A stretch of 46,781 nt of DNA, from assembly GCA_050260375.1 (NCBI GenBank), contig JBLNCA010000042.1, positions 1 through 46,781 on the forward strand, given 5' to 3'. Below are positions 39,498 through 46,668 of this stretch, piece after piece. The notes beneath the pieces were generated by a model. It was not told where the DNA came from, did not search any database, and was given only the letters and a program-made list of their open reading frames with translations. The position numbers were made by a program, and so were the translations under genes. The first letter of the stretch is position 1. Each line of letters opens with the position of its first letter. The stretch comes from DTFZ01 sp050260375 (GTDB taxonomy: Bacteria > Bacillota > Clostridia > Christensenellales > SZUA-584).

Positions 39498-41540
39498 TCA
39501 ATATTTGCCGAAATCGGTATCATTAAGCGTTATCCTTGGAGCGGCTGACGGCTTTTCATGCGTGGCGGCTTCCGGTTCTTCCACGTAAGCGGCGCTCTCG
39601 TACTTTGGTGCTTGCGCGCGCTTTAAGTTGAACTTGCCTACCATGCTCTTTAACAGCTCGGCCTGAGAAGAGAGCTCCTCGGCGGCAGCCGCGGCTTCTT
39701 CTGACGTTGCGGAGTTAGTCTGCACTACCTGGCTCATCTGCTCTATGCCCTTGTTTACCTGCGCTATCGCGGTAGCCTGCTCGTTGGACGCGGCAGCTAT
39801 CTCGCCTACTAGCTCCACGGCTTTTTCTACGCTTGCCACGATGCCTTCAAGCGCAGCCGCAGTCTCGTTGGCTATCTTGGTGCCCGCTTCGGTCTTCTTT
39901 ATAGAGCCTTCTATCAGCGCCGTAGTCTCTTTCGCGGCGTTCGCGCTTCTGGCAGCAAGGTTCCTTACCTCTTCCGCGACCACGGCGAAGCCCTTGCCAT
40001 GTACGCCGGCCCTTGCGGCTTCGACTGCGGCGTTCAATGCCAGTATGTTGGTCTGGAACGCTATGTCGTCAATTACCTTGATTATCTTCGAGATGCTTGC
40101 TGACGATTCGTTTATCTCGCTCATCGCGGCCTGCATGCTCTTCATCTGCTCGTTGCCTTCCACGGCGCCGTTCTTGGCCTCGTTGGCGAGTTCGTTCGCC
40201 TTATTGGCGTTGGCGGCATTGTGCTTCGTCTGCTCGGCTATCTGCGTCACGGAAGCTGTAAGCTCTTCTATCGAGCTCGCCTGCTCGGTAGCGCCCTGAG
40301 ATATCTCCTGGCTGCCGTCGGAGACCTGCTTAGTGCCCGAAGCGACCTGCTCGGCCGCGGTGTTGATATCGGAGAGCACGTCGTTGAGCGAAGCGATTAT
40401 GCTGTTTATAGAGTTCTTGAGCTCTACAAAATCGCCTTTGTAGTCCGAGGTGATGCCAATGTCGAGGTTGCCTTCCGACAAAGCGCCCAATGTCCTTGAG
40501 ATTTCCTCTATATAAGCTTTTAGCGTATCTACCGTGAGGTGGAGGCTGTCGCTTATCCTGCTGAACAGGTCATGCAGTTCCTGAGTATCTTCGTCGGGCT
40601 CGTCGACGCTCATGTCGCAGTAAAGCTCGCCTTTAGAGAGCCTCTCGAGGTTTACGACGAGTTTGTCAACTTCGGCGGACTGGTATTTCGACTGCTTTTC
40701 CATTACTATGCGCGCCTTTTCAATATCTTTAAAAGCACTGCGCACCTCGGCGTTAATGGTAGACGTTAACTGCCCTATCTCGTCCTTTGTAAGCTTTTTC
40801 GCGTCGACAGGAGCGTCGGTCTCTCCCTGAGCTATCTTGCGGCTCAAGTCAGTCGCGTAGCGTACGCCGCTTATGATAGAGACAACAATATATGCGGCAA
40901 ACCCGGAGAGCAGCAAAATAATAGCGCCGACAACAATGATCGATATCGTAATGCTGGAACCTACCGACTCGGCTATTTGCGCGGAGCGGTAATTCGCATA
41001 GCTTTCGAGTATCTCGGTCATTACGTTGATCTCTTCACGGGCTTTGTCGAATATCGCGTTCTTTTCATCCAGGTCGCCTTCGCCCGTGCGGGGGTCGTAA
41101 GCGCTCTTCCATTTTTCAAAATTATCCGCAAACGACGCCCAAAGCTGCTCAAGCGTCAGCCCCGTTTCCTCATGGGCATAGTTCGAATATAGCTCTGCGT
41201 TGCCCGAGACGTTTGCTATCGCAGTACTTATGCGATCATATACCTGCCCCGCGTTTTCATCAAAGTCTGCGCATAGAGACTCTATTTCTTCATCGCTCAA
41301 CGAATCGCGCAGATACGCGGCTTTCATCTCCGCTACAGCCGCCTGATAAAAATCCCTGTCCGCGTTTATTATCGCCGCTGTGCTTACAAAAGCTTCGTTA
41401 TACAACGCCTGCTTGGAGTCGTTGTTTATCTCGTTTGACTTGACGGCAAAAAAGAACAGCAGTGCGATCAGCGATATAAACAATGGAACAACCAGCAGCA
41501 GCAGCTTAAACGCTACCCTCATGTTTTTCAACCACTTCAT
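39498..41540 (-). CDS. Methyl-accepting chemotaxis protein
   Basis: This 680-residue chemoreceptor has membrane helix 1 at about 12-33, an extracellular helical ligand region (34-196, four-helix-bundle type), helix 2 at about 197-222, a HAMP segment with an extended second helical stretch, and the cytoplasmic signalling hairpin with TNILALNAAVEAARAG and GFAVVAEEVRNLAARS. The tail lacks a CheR-docking pentapeptide. It senses an unknown ligand and controls CheA through CheW, whose gene lies just upstream on the same strand. AAGGAGAGAG precedes the start codon. Confidence 0.95.
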   Translation of the reverse strand: MKWLKNMRVAFKLLLLVVPLFISLIALLFFFAVKSNEINNDSKQALYNEAFVSTAAIINADRDFYQAAVAEMKAAYLRDSLSDEEIESLCADFDENAGQVYDRISTAIANVSGNAELYSNYAHEETGLTLEQLWASFADNFEKWKSAYDPRTGEGDLDEKNAIFDKAREEINVMTEILESYANYRSAQIAESVGSSITISIIVVGAIILLLSGFAAYIVVSIISGVRYATDLSRKIAQGETDAPVDAKKLTKDEIGQLTSTINAEVRSAFKDIEKARIVMEKQSKYQSAEVDKLVVNLERLSKGELYCDMSVDEPDEDTQELHDLFSRISDSLHLTVDTLKAYIEEISRTLGALSEGNLDIGITSDYKGDFVELKNSINSIIASLNDVLSDINTAAEQVASGTKQVSDGSQEISQGATEQASSIEELTASVTQIAEQTKHNAANANKANELANEAKNGAVEGNEQMKSMQAAMSEINESSASISKIIKVIDDIAFQTNILALNAAVEAARAGVHGKGFAVVAEEVRNLAARSANAAKETTALIEGSIKKTEAGTKIANETAAALEGIVASVEKAVELVGEIAAASNEQATAIAQVNKGIEQMSQVVQTNSATSEEAAAAAEELSSQAELLKSMVGKFNLKRAQAPKYESAAYVEEPEAATHEKPSAAPRITLNDTDFGKY

Positions 41541-41652
41541 AAGTATTTCTCTCTCCTTACTTTGAATATTTGATTTTTAATACAAACAAAATCATAGACA
41601 AACTATTATCTGCTGAAGCAAAAGATAATCAGCTCCCATAAACAACTGATTT

Positions 41653-42144
41653 TTATTTTATTTTGTTTAGCATGTCTACCTCGTCCTCGCGGAACAGGCT
41701 TTCGCAGTCGAGCAAAAGCTTTATTTCGTCTCCTACCTTGCCTATGCCGCTTATGTACGAGTTCTTCACTCCCGCCCTTGCGTCCGGCGGTGGCACGATG
41801 TTGTCTTCGCCCACCGAGAGCACTTCCGATACGTTGTCTACTATAAGCCCTACCGTTACCTCGGCGGTTTCGACGACGATTATACACGTCCTGTCCGTGT
41901 ACTCCGCTGCCGGCTTTTTCAGCTTAAGCCGCATGTCTATAAGCGGAATGATTCTGCCGCGCAGGTTGATAATGCCCTTGATATAGTCCGGGACGTCGGG
42001 CAGCTTTGTTACAGGCTGCATGCCTATTATCTCTTTGACAAAGCGTATCTCTATACCAAAGACCTCTTCTTCAAGATCGAAGGTTAAGAATCGCCCGCGC
42101 TGCATATCTTCCAGCTCTTCCAATAACTCTTCTTGATTCGTCAT
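41653..42144 (-). CDS. cheW: CheW chemotaxis coupling protein
   Basis: This 163-residue CheW couples chemoreceptors to the kinase CheA. Family segments are FLTFDLEEEVFGIEI, VKEIIGMQPVTKLPDVPDYIKGIINLRGRIIPLIDMR and VGLIVDNVSEVLSV. AAAGGAGAAAG precedes ATG 42144. The mcp gene starts 112 bases downstream and is probably co-transcribed. CheA and other che genes are not in the window. About 100 bases upstream lies a set of interleaved inverted repeats. Confidence 0.95.
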   Translation of the reverse strand: MTNQEELLEELEDMQRGRFLTFDLEEEVFGIEIRFVKEIIGMQPVTKLPDVPDYIKGIINLRGRIIPLIDMRLKLKKPAAEYTDRTCIIVVETAEVTVGLIVDNVSEVLSVGEDNIVPPPDARAGVKNSYISGIGKVGDEIKLLLDCESLFREDEVDMLNKIK

Positions 42145-42247
42145 TTTCTTTCTCCTTTGCTATAAACACTTTCCCTGTAAATACTGCATATTTGATATTT
42201 TGCACTGCTGTTTTTTAGCTTACCACCTCCCAATAACCGGGCATTTA

Positions 42248-42340
42248 TACCAAAGAACCATAAACGCCTTTTTACCGGCTCGCGACTATCTCCCGATCAT
42301 CACGGATGTTTATAGCTCTTTGGTACTTTGCGCCGGTAAA
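42248..42340 (-). ncRNA. Candidate pseudoknotted RNA upstream of cheW
   Basis: Three perfect arm pairs: TACCAAAG/CTTTGGTA (42248-42255 with 42318-42325), ATAAAC/GTTTAT (42260-42265 with 42308-42313) and TTTACCGGC/GCCGGTAAA (42271-42279 with 42332-42340). The third is interleaved with the first two, so together they form a pseudoknot or two exclusive folds. On the minus strand it would sit about 100 bases before cheW. It does not match a riboswitch family I can recall, including both c-di-GMP classes. Confidence 0.45.
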
Positions 42341-42778
42341 CTTTAAAAACTGCAAATCAGCCTGCCAGATAATAATAAGCCCTAATAATACTGACATTAC
42401 ATTACGATAACGGTTGATACCAATTAATGCCAGTACAAAGCCTGCTGTTAAACGCTTTTATTTTAACCTTGGGAGAAAGGGTTAAGAATTTCTATATGTT
42501 CGTTTTCCTGTGTTTTCATTAAATAATATCGGAGCGAGTTTAAAAAACTTTAAGTTTTACGTACTTTTTATTAAATATAAATACATAAAATGTAAATATT
42601 GAGCCATAACATACCTGTAATGGTATATAATGACGATAAACTATCATTTTACGACAAATATAGGCTTATATAGCCCTTCTTTGCCTGCCTGGATTAAGGC
42701 ACAATCAATACCTGCCCAAATTGCTGCCGATCAGCGTTACGCTTAAAGCGATATAAACGCTGCGTTGCCGCTCCTGAT

Positions 42779-42900
42779 ACGGGGTCCCCAGCGAGCCGTA
42801 AGGCTTGATGGGGTGTAAATACGGGGTCCCCGGCAAGCAGTAAGGCTTAATGGGGTGTAAATACGGGGTCCCCGGCAAGCAGTAAGGCTTGATGGGGTGT
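42779..42900 (+). repeat. Array of three 42-bp hairpin repeats
   Basis: GGTCCCC begins at 42783, 42825 and 42867, a period of exactly 42. Units read ACGGGGTCCCC, (GC/GG)..AAGC or GAGCC, AGTAAGGCTT, GATGGGGTGTAAAT. This is the same family as the six-unit array before gcvT. Confidence 0.92.
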
Positions 42901-42927
42901 AAAAAGGATGCCGGTGCCGGCATCCTT
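42901..42927 (-). terminator. Terminator of the Gly/Cys-rich peptide gene
   Basis: Read on the minus strand: AAGGATGCCGG, 2-base loop, CCGGCATCCTT followed by further T. The stem is 11 perfect pairs. Confidence 0.75.
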
Positions 42928-42954
42928 AAGTCAGAGCTTTCAATTACTATGTTG

Positions 42955-43167
42955 TCAGCATTTTGGCCCGCAACCGCCGCCGAAGCCGTTGCCGCAGCAG
43001 CATAGCAGAAGCAGGGGCCACAGGCAGCCGAAGCCGCCGCCGAAACCGTCGTCGCACCCGCGGGGTCCATGTGCCCCGCCAAAGCCGTTGCCGCAGCAGC
43101 ATAGCAGTAGCAGAGGCCACAGGCAGCCGCATCCGCCTCCGAAGCCGCCGCCAAAGAATCCATCCAT
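42955..43167 (-). CDS. 70-residue Gly/Cys-rich peptide with internal duplication
   Basis: The peptide consists of two near-identical halves, each GFGGG-x-GCLWPLLLLCCCGNGFGG followed by a G/P/C-rich end (GPRGC, GPKC). Cysteine and glycine make up about half of it, and each half has a short hydrophobic core WPLLLL beside a CCC triplet. No charged surface is expected for a normal soluble fold; a membrane-associated or metal-binding, disulfide-rich peptide is plausible. Start ATG 43167 is fixed by AGGGGGT upstream, and a strong terminator follows the stop, so it is a real transcription unit. The DNA halves are also nearly identical, which indicates a recent duplication. I do not recognise a characterised family. 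Confidence 0.72.
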   Translation of the reverse strand: MDGFFGGGFGGGCGCLWPLLLLCCCGNGFGGAHGPRGCDDGFGGGFGCLWPLLLLCCCGNGFGGGCGPKC

Positions 43168-43291
43168 TTTGATACCCCCTTTCATTGGTCACAATTTACT
43201 ATATGACTATATTGGAATATTGGTTACAGCAGTTTGTCGATTTTTATGCGCATACAACATTTTTCTGCTGCTGCGCGTATAAGTATTATTA

Positions 43292-43330
43292 ACGGGGTCC
43301 CCAAAAATACGTAGGCTTTTTGGGGTGTTT
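43292..43330 (+). repeat. Dispersed hairpin repeat upstream of the arsR-like gene
   Basis: ACGGGGTCCCCAAAAATACGTAGGCTTTTTGGGGTGTT, single copy, with an intact CCCCAAAAA/TTTTTGGGG stem. Confidence 0.75.
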
Positions 43331-43381
43331 AACGGGGTGGAAATATCGAGATTTAATATAAGTATCTAAACCGGTGATATC

Positions 43382-43759
43382 ATGGATATTTCGGAAACGT
43401 TCAAGACGCTCGGGGACGAAACAAGGCTTAAAATATTGAGCCTCGTTTCGCGGCATGAGCTTTGCGCCTGCCTCATTGAAGAAGCGCTTGGTTTGCTGCA
43501 GCCCAACGCTTCAAAACATTTGAGGCGCTTAAAGACAGCGGGGCTTATTACCTGCAGAAAGGTTTCGCAGTGGTGTTTTTACAGCATCAGCAGCGAGTTC
43601 AAAGCCGAATATGCAAAGCTCTATGAGTTCCTTGAAAGCGAGTGGTTGAGAGACGCGCAATACGACAAGGACTTGGAGAAGCTTGAAACGCTGCTGAAAA
43701 CAAGCGATTGCTGTGAAAAGCTGCTGCGCCGCAAAAACCGCCCGAAGGTTGCGCTTTAA
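43382..43759 (+). CDS. ArsR-family winged-helix metalloregulator
   Basis: This 125-residue ArsR/SmtB repressor has FKTLGDETRLKILSLV, the metal-sensing type motif ELCACLIEE with C28 and C30, the recognition helix QPNASKHLRRLKTAGL and a SQWCFYSIS wing. The C-x-C placement is that of ArsR-like As(III)/Sb(III) sensors; more cysteines (DCC) lie near the C-terminus. No efflux or reductase gene is adjacent: the next gene, 24 bases on, encodes a pseudouridine synthase. The ribosome site is weak (GGTGAT). Confidence 0.88.
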   Translation: MDISETFKTLGDETRLKILSLVSRHELCACLIEEALGLLQPNASKHLRRLKTAGLITCRKVSQWCFYSISSEFKAEYAKLYEFLESEWLRDAQYDKDLEKLETLLKTSDCCEKLLRRKNRPKVAL

Positions 43760-43783
43760 TAACGCGGATGGTAATATTGGGGC

Positions 43784-44692
43784 ATGGAAGAGATAAAGCT
43801 TACCGTAGAAGCGGGCGCGGACAGGCTTGACAAGTATATAGCCGACAACACCGCTTTTTCGCGGTCAAGAATAAAACAAGCGATACTGTCGGGCGAAGCG
43901 CTTGTGAACGGAAAAACGGCTAAGCCGGGCGACAAGCTGCGCGCCGGGGACGTCGTAATGCTCAACATGGAGGAGCCTAAAGAGGCGGCGGCAGAGCCCG
44001 AGGAGATACCTATAGACGTTGTGTACGAGGATTCATCGATAGCTGTCGTCAACAAGCCTCAGGGCATGGTCGTTCATCCGGCGCCCGGCAATTTTACGGG
44101 CACGATGGTGGGAGCGCTGCTTTTTCGCATTAAGGATCTGTCGGGCGTAGGCGGCGAGATAAGGCCGGGCATAGTGCACCGCATCGATAAAGATACTTCG
44201 GGGCTGCTCGTCGTCGCGAAAAACGACGAGGCGCACGCGTCGCTGTCCGGGCAGATAGCAGACAGAAGCATGAAGCGCGTATATGCGGCAATAGTGCACG
44301 GCAACATACGCGAAGACGAGCTTACGATAGACAAGCCTATAGGAAGGAACAGGCGCGACAGAAAGAAGATGGCAATAGACGCGCGAGGCAGAAATGCCGT
44401 CACGCACGTAAAAGTGCTTGAACGCTTCGGCGAATTCACATATATAGAAGCGCATTTGGAAACGGGCCGTACGCACCAGATACGCGTGCATATGGCGAGC
44501 ATAGGCAGGCCGGTCGCGGGCGATACGGTGTACGGGCCAAAAAAGCCGCGGCTGCACGACGGCGGGCAGCTGCTGCACGCAAAAGAGCTGCGCCTGCGCC
44601 ATCCCGTTTCGGGCGAACAGATGGTTTTTTACGCGCCGCTGCCCGATTATTTTGAAAAGGCGCTTAAAACGCTTCGAACGAAAACGAAGTAA
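43784..44692 (+). CDS. RluD-type 23S rRNA pseudouridine synthase
   Basis: This 302-residue protein has an N-terminal S4 RNA-binding domain (about 13-60, RLDKYIADNTAFSRSRIKQAI) and a RluA-type catalytic domain with HRIDKDTSG (D135 nucleophile), RTHQIRVHMASIGRP and a C-terminal HAKELRLRHPVSG. It probably modifies 23S rRNA, as do RluD/YlyB-type enzymes. The Shine-Dalgarno (TTGGGG) is weak and the gene starts 24 bases after the ArsR-like gene, so the two may be co-transcribed. Confidence 0.93.
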   Translation: MEEIKLTVEAGADRLDKYIADNTAFSRSRIKQAILSGEALVNGKTAKPGDKLRAGDVVMLNMEEPKEAAAEPEEIPIDVVYEDSSIAVVNKPQGMVVHPAPGNFTGTMVGALLFRIKDLSGVGGEIRPGIVHRIDKDTSGLLVVAKNDEAHASLSGQIADRSMKRVYAAIVHGNIREDELTIDKPIGRNRRDRKKMAIDARGRNAVTHVKVLERFGEFTYIEAHLETGRTHQIRVHMASIGRPVAGDTVYGPKKPRLHDGGQLLHAKELRLRHPVSGEQMVFYAPLPDYFEKALKTLRTKTK

Positions 44693-44699
44693 TTACCGC

Positions 44700-44735
44700 C
44701 CCAAAACATCTGACTTTTTGGGAAGCCCCGTTAAA
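44700..44735 (-). repeat. Degenerate dispersed hairpin repeat
   Basis: CCCCAAAACATCTGACTTTTTGGGAAGCCCCG resembles the inverted copies at 13427 and 22286 but with several mismatches. It follows the rluD-type gene and may have residual terminator-like folding. Confidence 0.4.
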
Positions 44736-44769
44736 AAGCGTTGCGCGGACAAAGTTTTAAGCGCCGGTG

Positions 44770-44798
44770 TTGACTTTTATTACGGCGATGACTATAAT
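44770..44798 (+). promoter_or_regulatory. rpsU promoter
   Basis: TTGACT (44770-44775), 17 bases, TATAAT (44793-44798). Confidence 0.75.
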
Positions 44799-44816
44799 AC
44801 ATTATGTGTAAAAAAA

Positions 44817-44846
44817 CTCCCATTGTAATTCAAAGGAGTATGGGAG
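44817..44846 (+). promoter_or_regulatory. Leader hairpin overlapping the rpsU ribosome site
   Basis: CTCCCAT (44817-44823) pairs with ATGGGAG (44840-44846), which forms the start of the GGGAGGGAGGG ribosome site; the loop holds a second site, AAAGGAG. Pairing could modulate S21 translation. Confidence 0.45.
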
Positions 44847-44858
44847 GGAGGGTAATTA

Positions 44859-45032
44859 GTGGCTGAGATACGTGTCGGGGAGAACGAGTCTTTGGAAAAC
44901 GCGCTGAAGCGTTTTAAGAGGCTCACCGCGAGAGAAGGCACATTGGCAGAGCTCAGGAAGCGCGAGCATTATGAGAAGCCCAGTGTCAAGAGAAAGAAAA
45001 AGGCGGAAGCTGCGCGCAAAAGAAAACACTGA
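44859..45032 (+). CDS. rpsU: 30S ribosomal protein S21
   Basis: This 57-residue basic protein has the S21 pattern AEIRVGENESLENALKRFKR, a central REG..AELRKREHYEKPS and a C-terminal KRKKKAEAARKRKH. It binds the small subunit near the anti-Shine-Dalgarno region and aids initiation. It starts with GTG 44859 after GGGAGGGAGGG, and its length equals that of other Clostridia S21 proteins. A consensus promoter and a leader hairpin precede it. Confidence 0.95.
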   Translation: MAEIRVGENESLENALKRFKRLTAREGTLAELRKREHYEKPSVKRKKKAEAARKRKH

Positions 45033-45090
45033 TATATTTGCTTTGAGCTGTTTTGGTTTGAGGCATAAGCGGCATACATATTCGCATAAT

Positions 45091-45121
45091 AAGCCCGGGG
45101 CATAACGCTTCGGGCTTTGTT
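45091..45121 (+). terminator. Probable rpsU terminator
   Basis: AAGCCCG (45091-45097) and CGGGCTT (45111-45117) form the stem; only an interrupted T tract (TGTTATTACTT) follows. Confidence 0.5.
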
Positions 45122-45144
45122 ATTACTTGATGGAGCGCGCCGTA

Positions 45145-45162
45145 TGTTATCCATGGATAACA
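45145..45162. promoter_or_regulatory. 18-bp perfect palindrome upstream of the NfeD-type gene
   Basis: TGTTATCCATGGATAACA is a perfect dyad centred on CCATGG, 30 bases before the start codon. It has the form of a dimeric repressor operator; the regulator is unknown. Confidence 0.5.
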
Positions 45163-45191
45163 AATAAGGTGAAGTAAAGGAGAGCACGCGC

Positions 45192-46484
45192 ATGAGAATT
45201 AAACGTCTGCTGCTGTTTTTGACAGCCGTTGTGTGTATTTTGGGGCTGCTGCCGACCGTGTTTGCTTCGGACAACCAGGTCATACTCGCGGAAGTTACGG
45301 GCGAAGTCAACGCGGCGATGACGGAGTATATCAGGAGCGAGATAGCGGCGGCAGAGAGCTCGGGCAGCCCGCTGGTATTGATGCTGGATACGTACGGCGG
45401 CGAGATACTGGAGGCGGACAACATAAAGCAGGCGATTCTTGGCGCAAATGTGCCCGTAGACTGCTATATCACGCGCAACGCGCTCTCTGCGGGTACGCTT
45501 ATCGCAATATCGTGCGGGCGCATAGTGATGTCGCCTTCGGCCGTGATAGGCGCGGCGGAGACTATACCCAACGATGAAAAGACGCTTTCAACATGGGTAG
45601 GCATACTTGCTTCCGCGGCGGAAGCGCGAGGGCGCGACACCAAGGTTGTTGCGGCGATGGCGGACAAAGACGTTGTAATCGAAGGGGTAAAGGAAGCGGG
45701 ATCGCTGCTTGCTCTGGGAGCTACTGACGCAAAAGCACTGGGGATATCGGACGGCACGGCTGACGACAGCAAGGCTGCGCTTTCACTGCTCGGCTACGGC
45801 GAATATGCTGCGGCGTATCATGAGATGAGCTTTCCGGTTAAGGCGGCGCAGTTTTTGACGTCCAACACCGTAGCGAGCATACTGTTTATCGTTGCAATAA
45901 TACTCATGTTCATAGAGATATTCGTGCCGGGGTTCGGAATATTCGGTGTTCTTTCGATAATCTGCTTCGCATTGTATTTCGGAGGCAGCCTGCTCGCGGG
46001 CTTTGCCGAGTGGTGGAGCATAGCGCTGTTCGTCTTTGGAGTAGGCTGCCTTATTGCCGAGGCGGCGGTCCCGGGGTTCGGAGTGTTCGGCATATTGGGC
46101 ATAGCGGGCATAATCGCAGGGCTGCTGTTCTCGTCAAGGGACTTCGTATCGTTTCTTACTGTGCTGGGCGTGGCAATAGCGGGCAGCGCGGCGCTGCTGC
46201 CGGTAACGTATTATCTGCTCAAGAAATCGGGGCTGCTGCGCAAAGTGGCACTTGAAGAGGGTATGCTGCCCGAGAAGGGCTTTGTCAGCCACGAGCAGAT
46301 ACCGAGCCTATTGGGCAAAAAGGGAGTTGCGCTTACGGTGCTGCGCCCGGCGGGGGTGGCAAGAATAGAGGGCGTAAAACACAGCGTAATATCTTCGGGA
46401 GCGTTCATACCGCAGGGTACGAAAATAAAGGTGACAGAGCATACGCCGGGAAGGATAGTAGTGGACGAGGACGAGGAAGCCTGA
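45192..46484 (+). CDS. NfeD/ClpP-class membrane serine protease
   Basis: This is a 430-residue protein. A signal peptide (1-25) is followed by a ClpP-fold serine protease domain (about 28-200): GEVNAAMTEYIR, MLDTYGGEI, then ITRNALSAGTLIAISCGRIVMSP with the candidate catalytic serine in LSAGT. Several membrane helices follow (about 220-345, with repeated FVPGFGIFGVL/AVPGFGVFGIL motifs), and a C-terminal OB-fold NfeD domain (ALTVLRPAGVARIEG...TKIKVTEHTPGRIVV). Family members are genetically linked to stomatin/flotillin proteins in membrane quality control; no such partner lies downstream here before the window ends. AAAGGAG lies before ATG 45192. Confidence 0.92.
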   Translation: MRIKRLLLFLTAVVCILGLLPTVFASDNQVILAEVTGEVNAAMTEYIRSEIAAAESSGSPLVLMLDTYGGEILEADNIKQAILGANVPVDCYITRNALSAGTLIAISCGRIVMSPSAVIGAAETIPNDEKTLSTWVGILASAAEARGRDTKVVAAMADKDVVIEGVKEAGSLLALGATDAKALGISDGTADDSKAALSLLGYGEYAAAYHEMSFPVKAAQFLTSNTVASILFIVAIILMFIEIFVPGFGIFGVLSIICFALYFGGSLLAGFAEWWSIALFVFGVGCLIAEAAVPGFGVFGILGIAGIIAGLLFSSRDFVSFLTVLGVAIAGSAALLPVTYYLLKKSGLLRKVALEEGMLPEKGFVSHEQIPSLLGKKGVALTVLRPAGVARIEGVKHSVISSGAFIPQGTKIKVTEHTPGRIVVDEDEEA

Positions 46485-46489
46485 GTGTA

Positions 46490-46668
46490 AGATTCTCGCC
46501 TGCGGGCTCGGAATGACAAATGCATCTATGAGCTAGTAGCAACTTTATGTCATTCAGAGTAGCGATAGCGACGAAGAATCTTACAGTATCAAATGTAATC
46601 AAAGATTCCTCGCCTGCGGGCTCGGAATGACAAATGTATCTATGAGCTAGTAGCAACTTTATGTCATT
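46490..46668. repeat. Two direct copies of a dispersed ~65-bp repeat
   Basis: Copies at 46490-46554 and 46603-46668 share GCCTGCGGGCTCGGAATGAC and on through TATGAGCTAGTAGCAACTTT to ATGTCATT, differing by one inserted base and one substitution. The spacer contains GCGACGAAGAATCTTA, a sequence type also present near 22537. Read on the minus strand it gives the CHSEPAGEES-like peptide that marks a common non-coding bacterial repeat. Confidence 0.85.

Larger units (their letters stand above)
42145..42954. other. Gene-free structured and repeat-bearing region
   Basis: This 810-base stretch contains the pseudoknot-type inverted repeats (42248-42340), a TTAACC/GGGTTAA hairpin near 42463-42487, an AT-rich tract (42530-42660) with several TATA-like boxes, three tandem hairpin repeats (42779-42900) and a terminator for the opposing small peptide gene. 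A long open frame across 42705-43163 is repeat-derived and runs in the wrong frame of the peptide gene. Confidence 0.55.

Noticed and set aside
42290..42330. Hammerhead-like TGATGA on the minus strand of the structured region
   Set aside because: The CTGATGA and GAAA core strands of a hammerhead are not both present, and no cleavage-site stem fits.
42705..43163. 152-codon minus-strand frame rich in Ala/Cys
   Set aside because: It overlaps the 42955-43167 peptide gene in another frame, runs through tandem repeats and has no Shine-Dalgarno; the peptide gene has a strong site and its own terminator.
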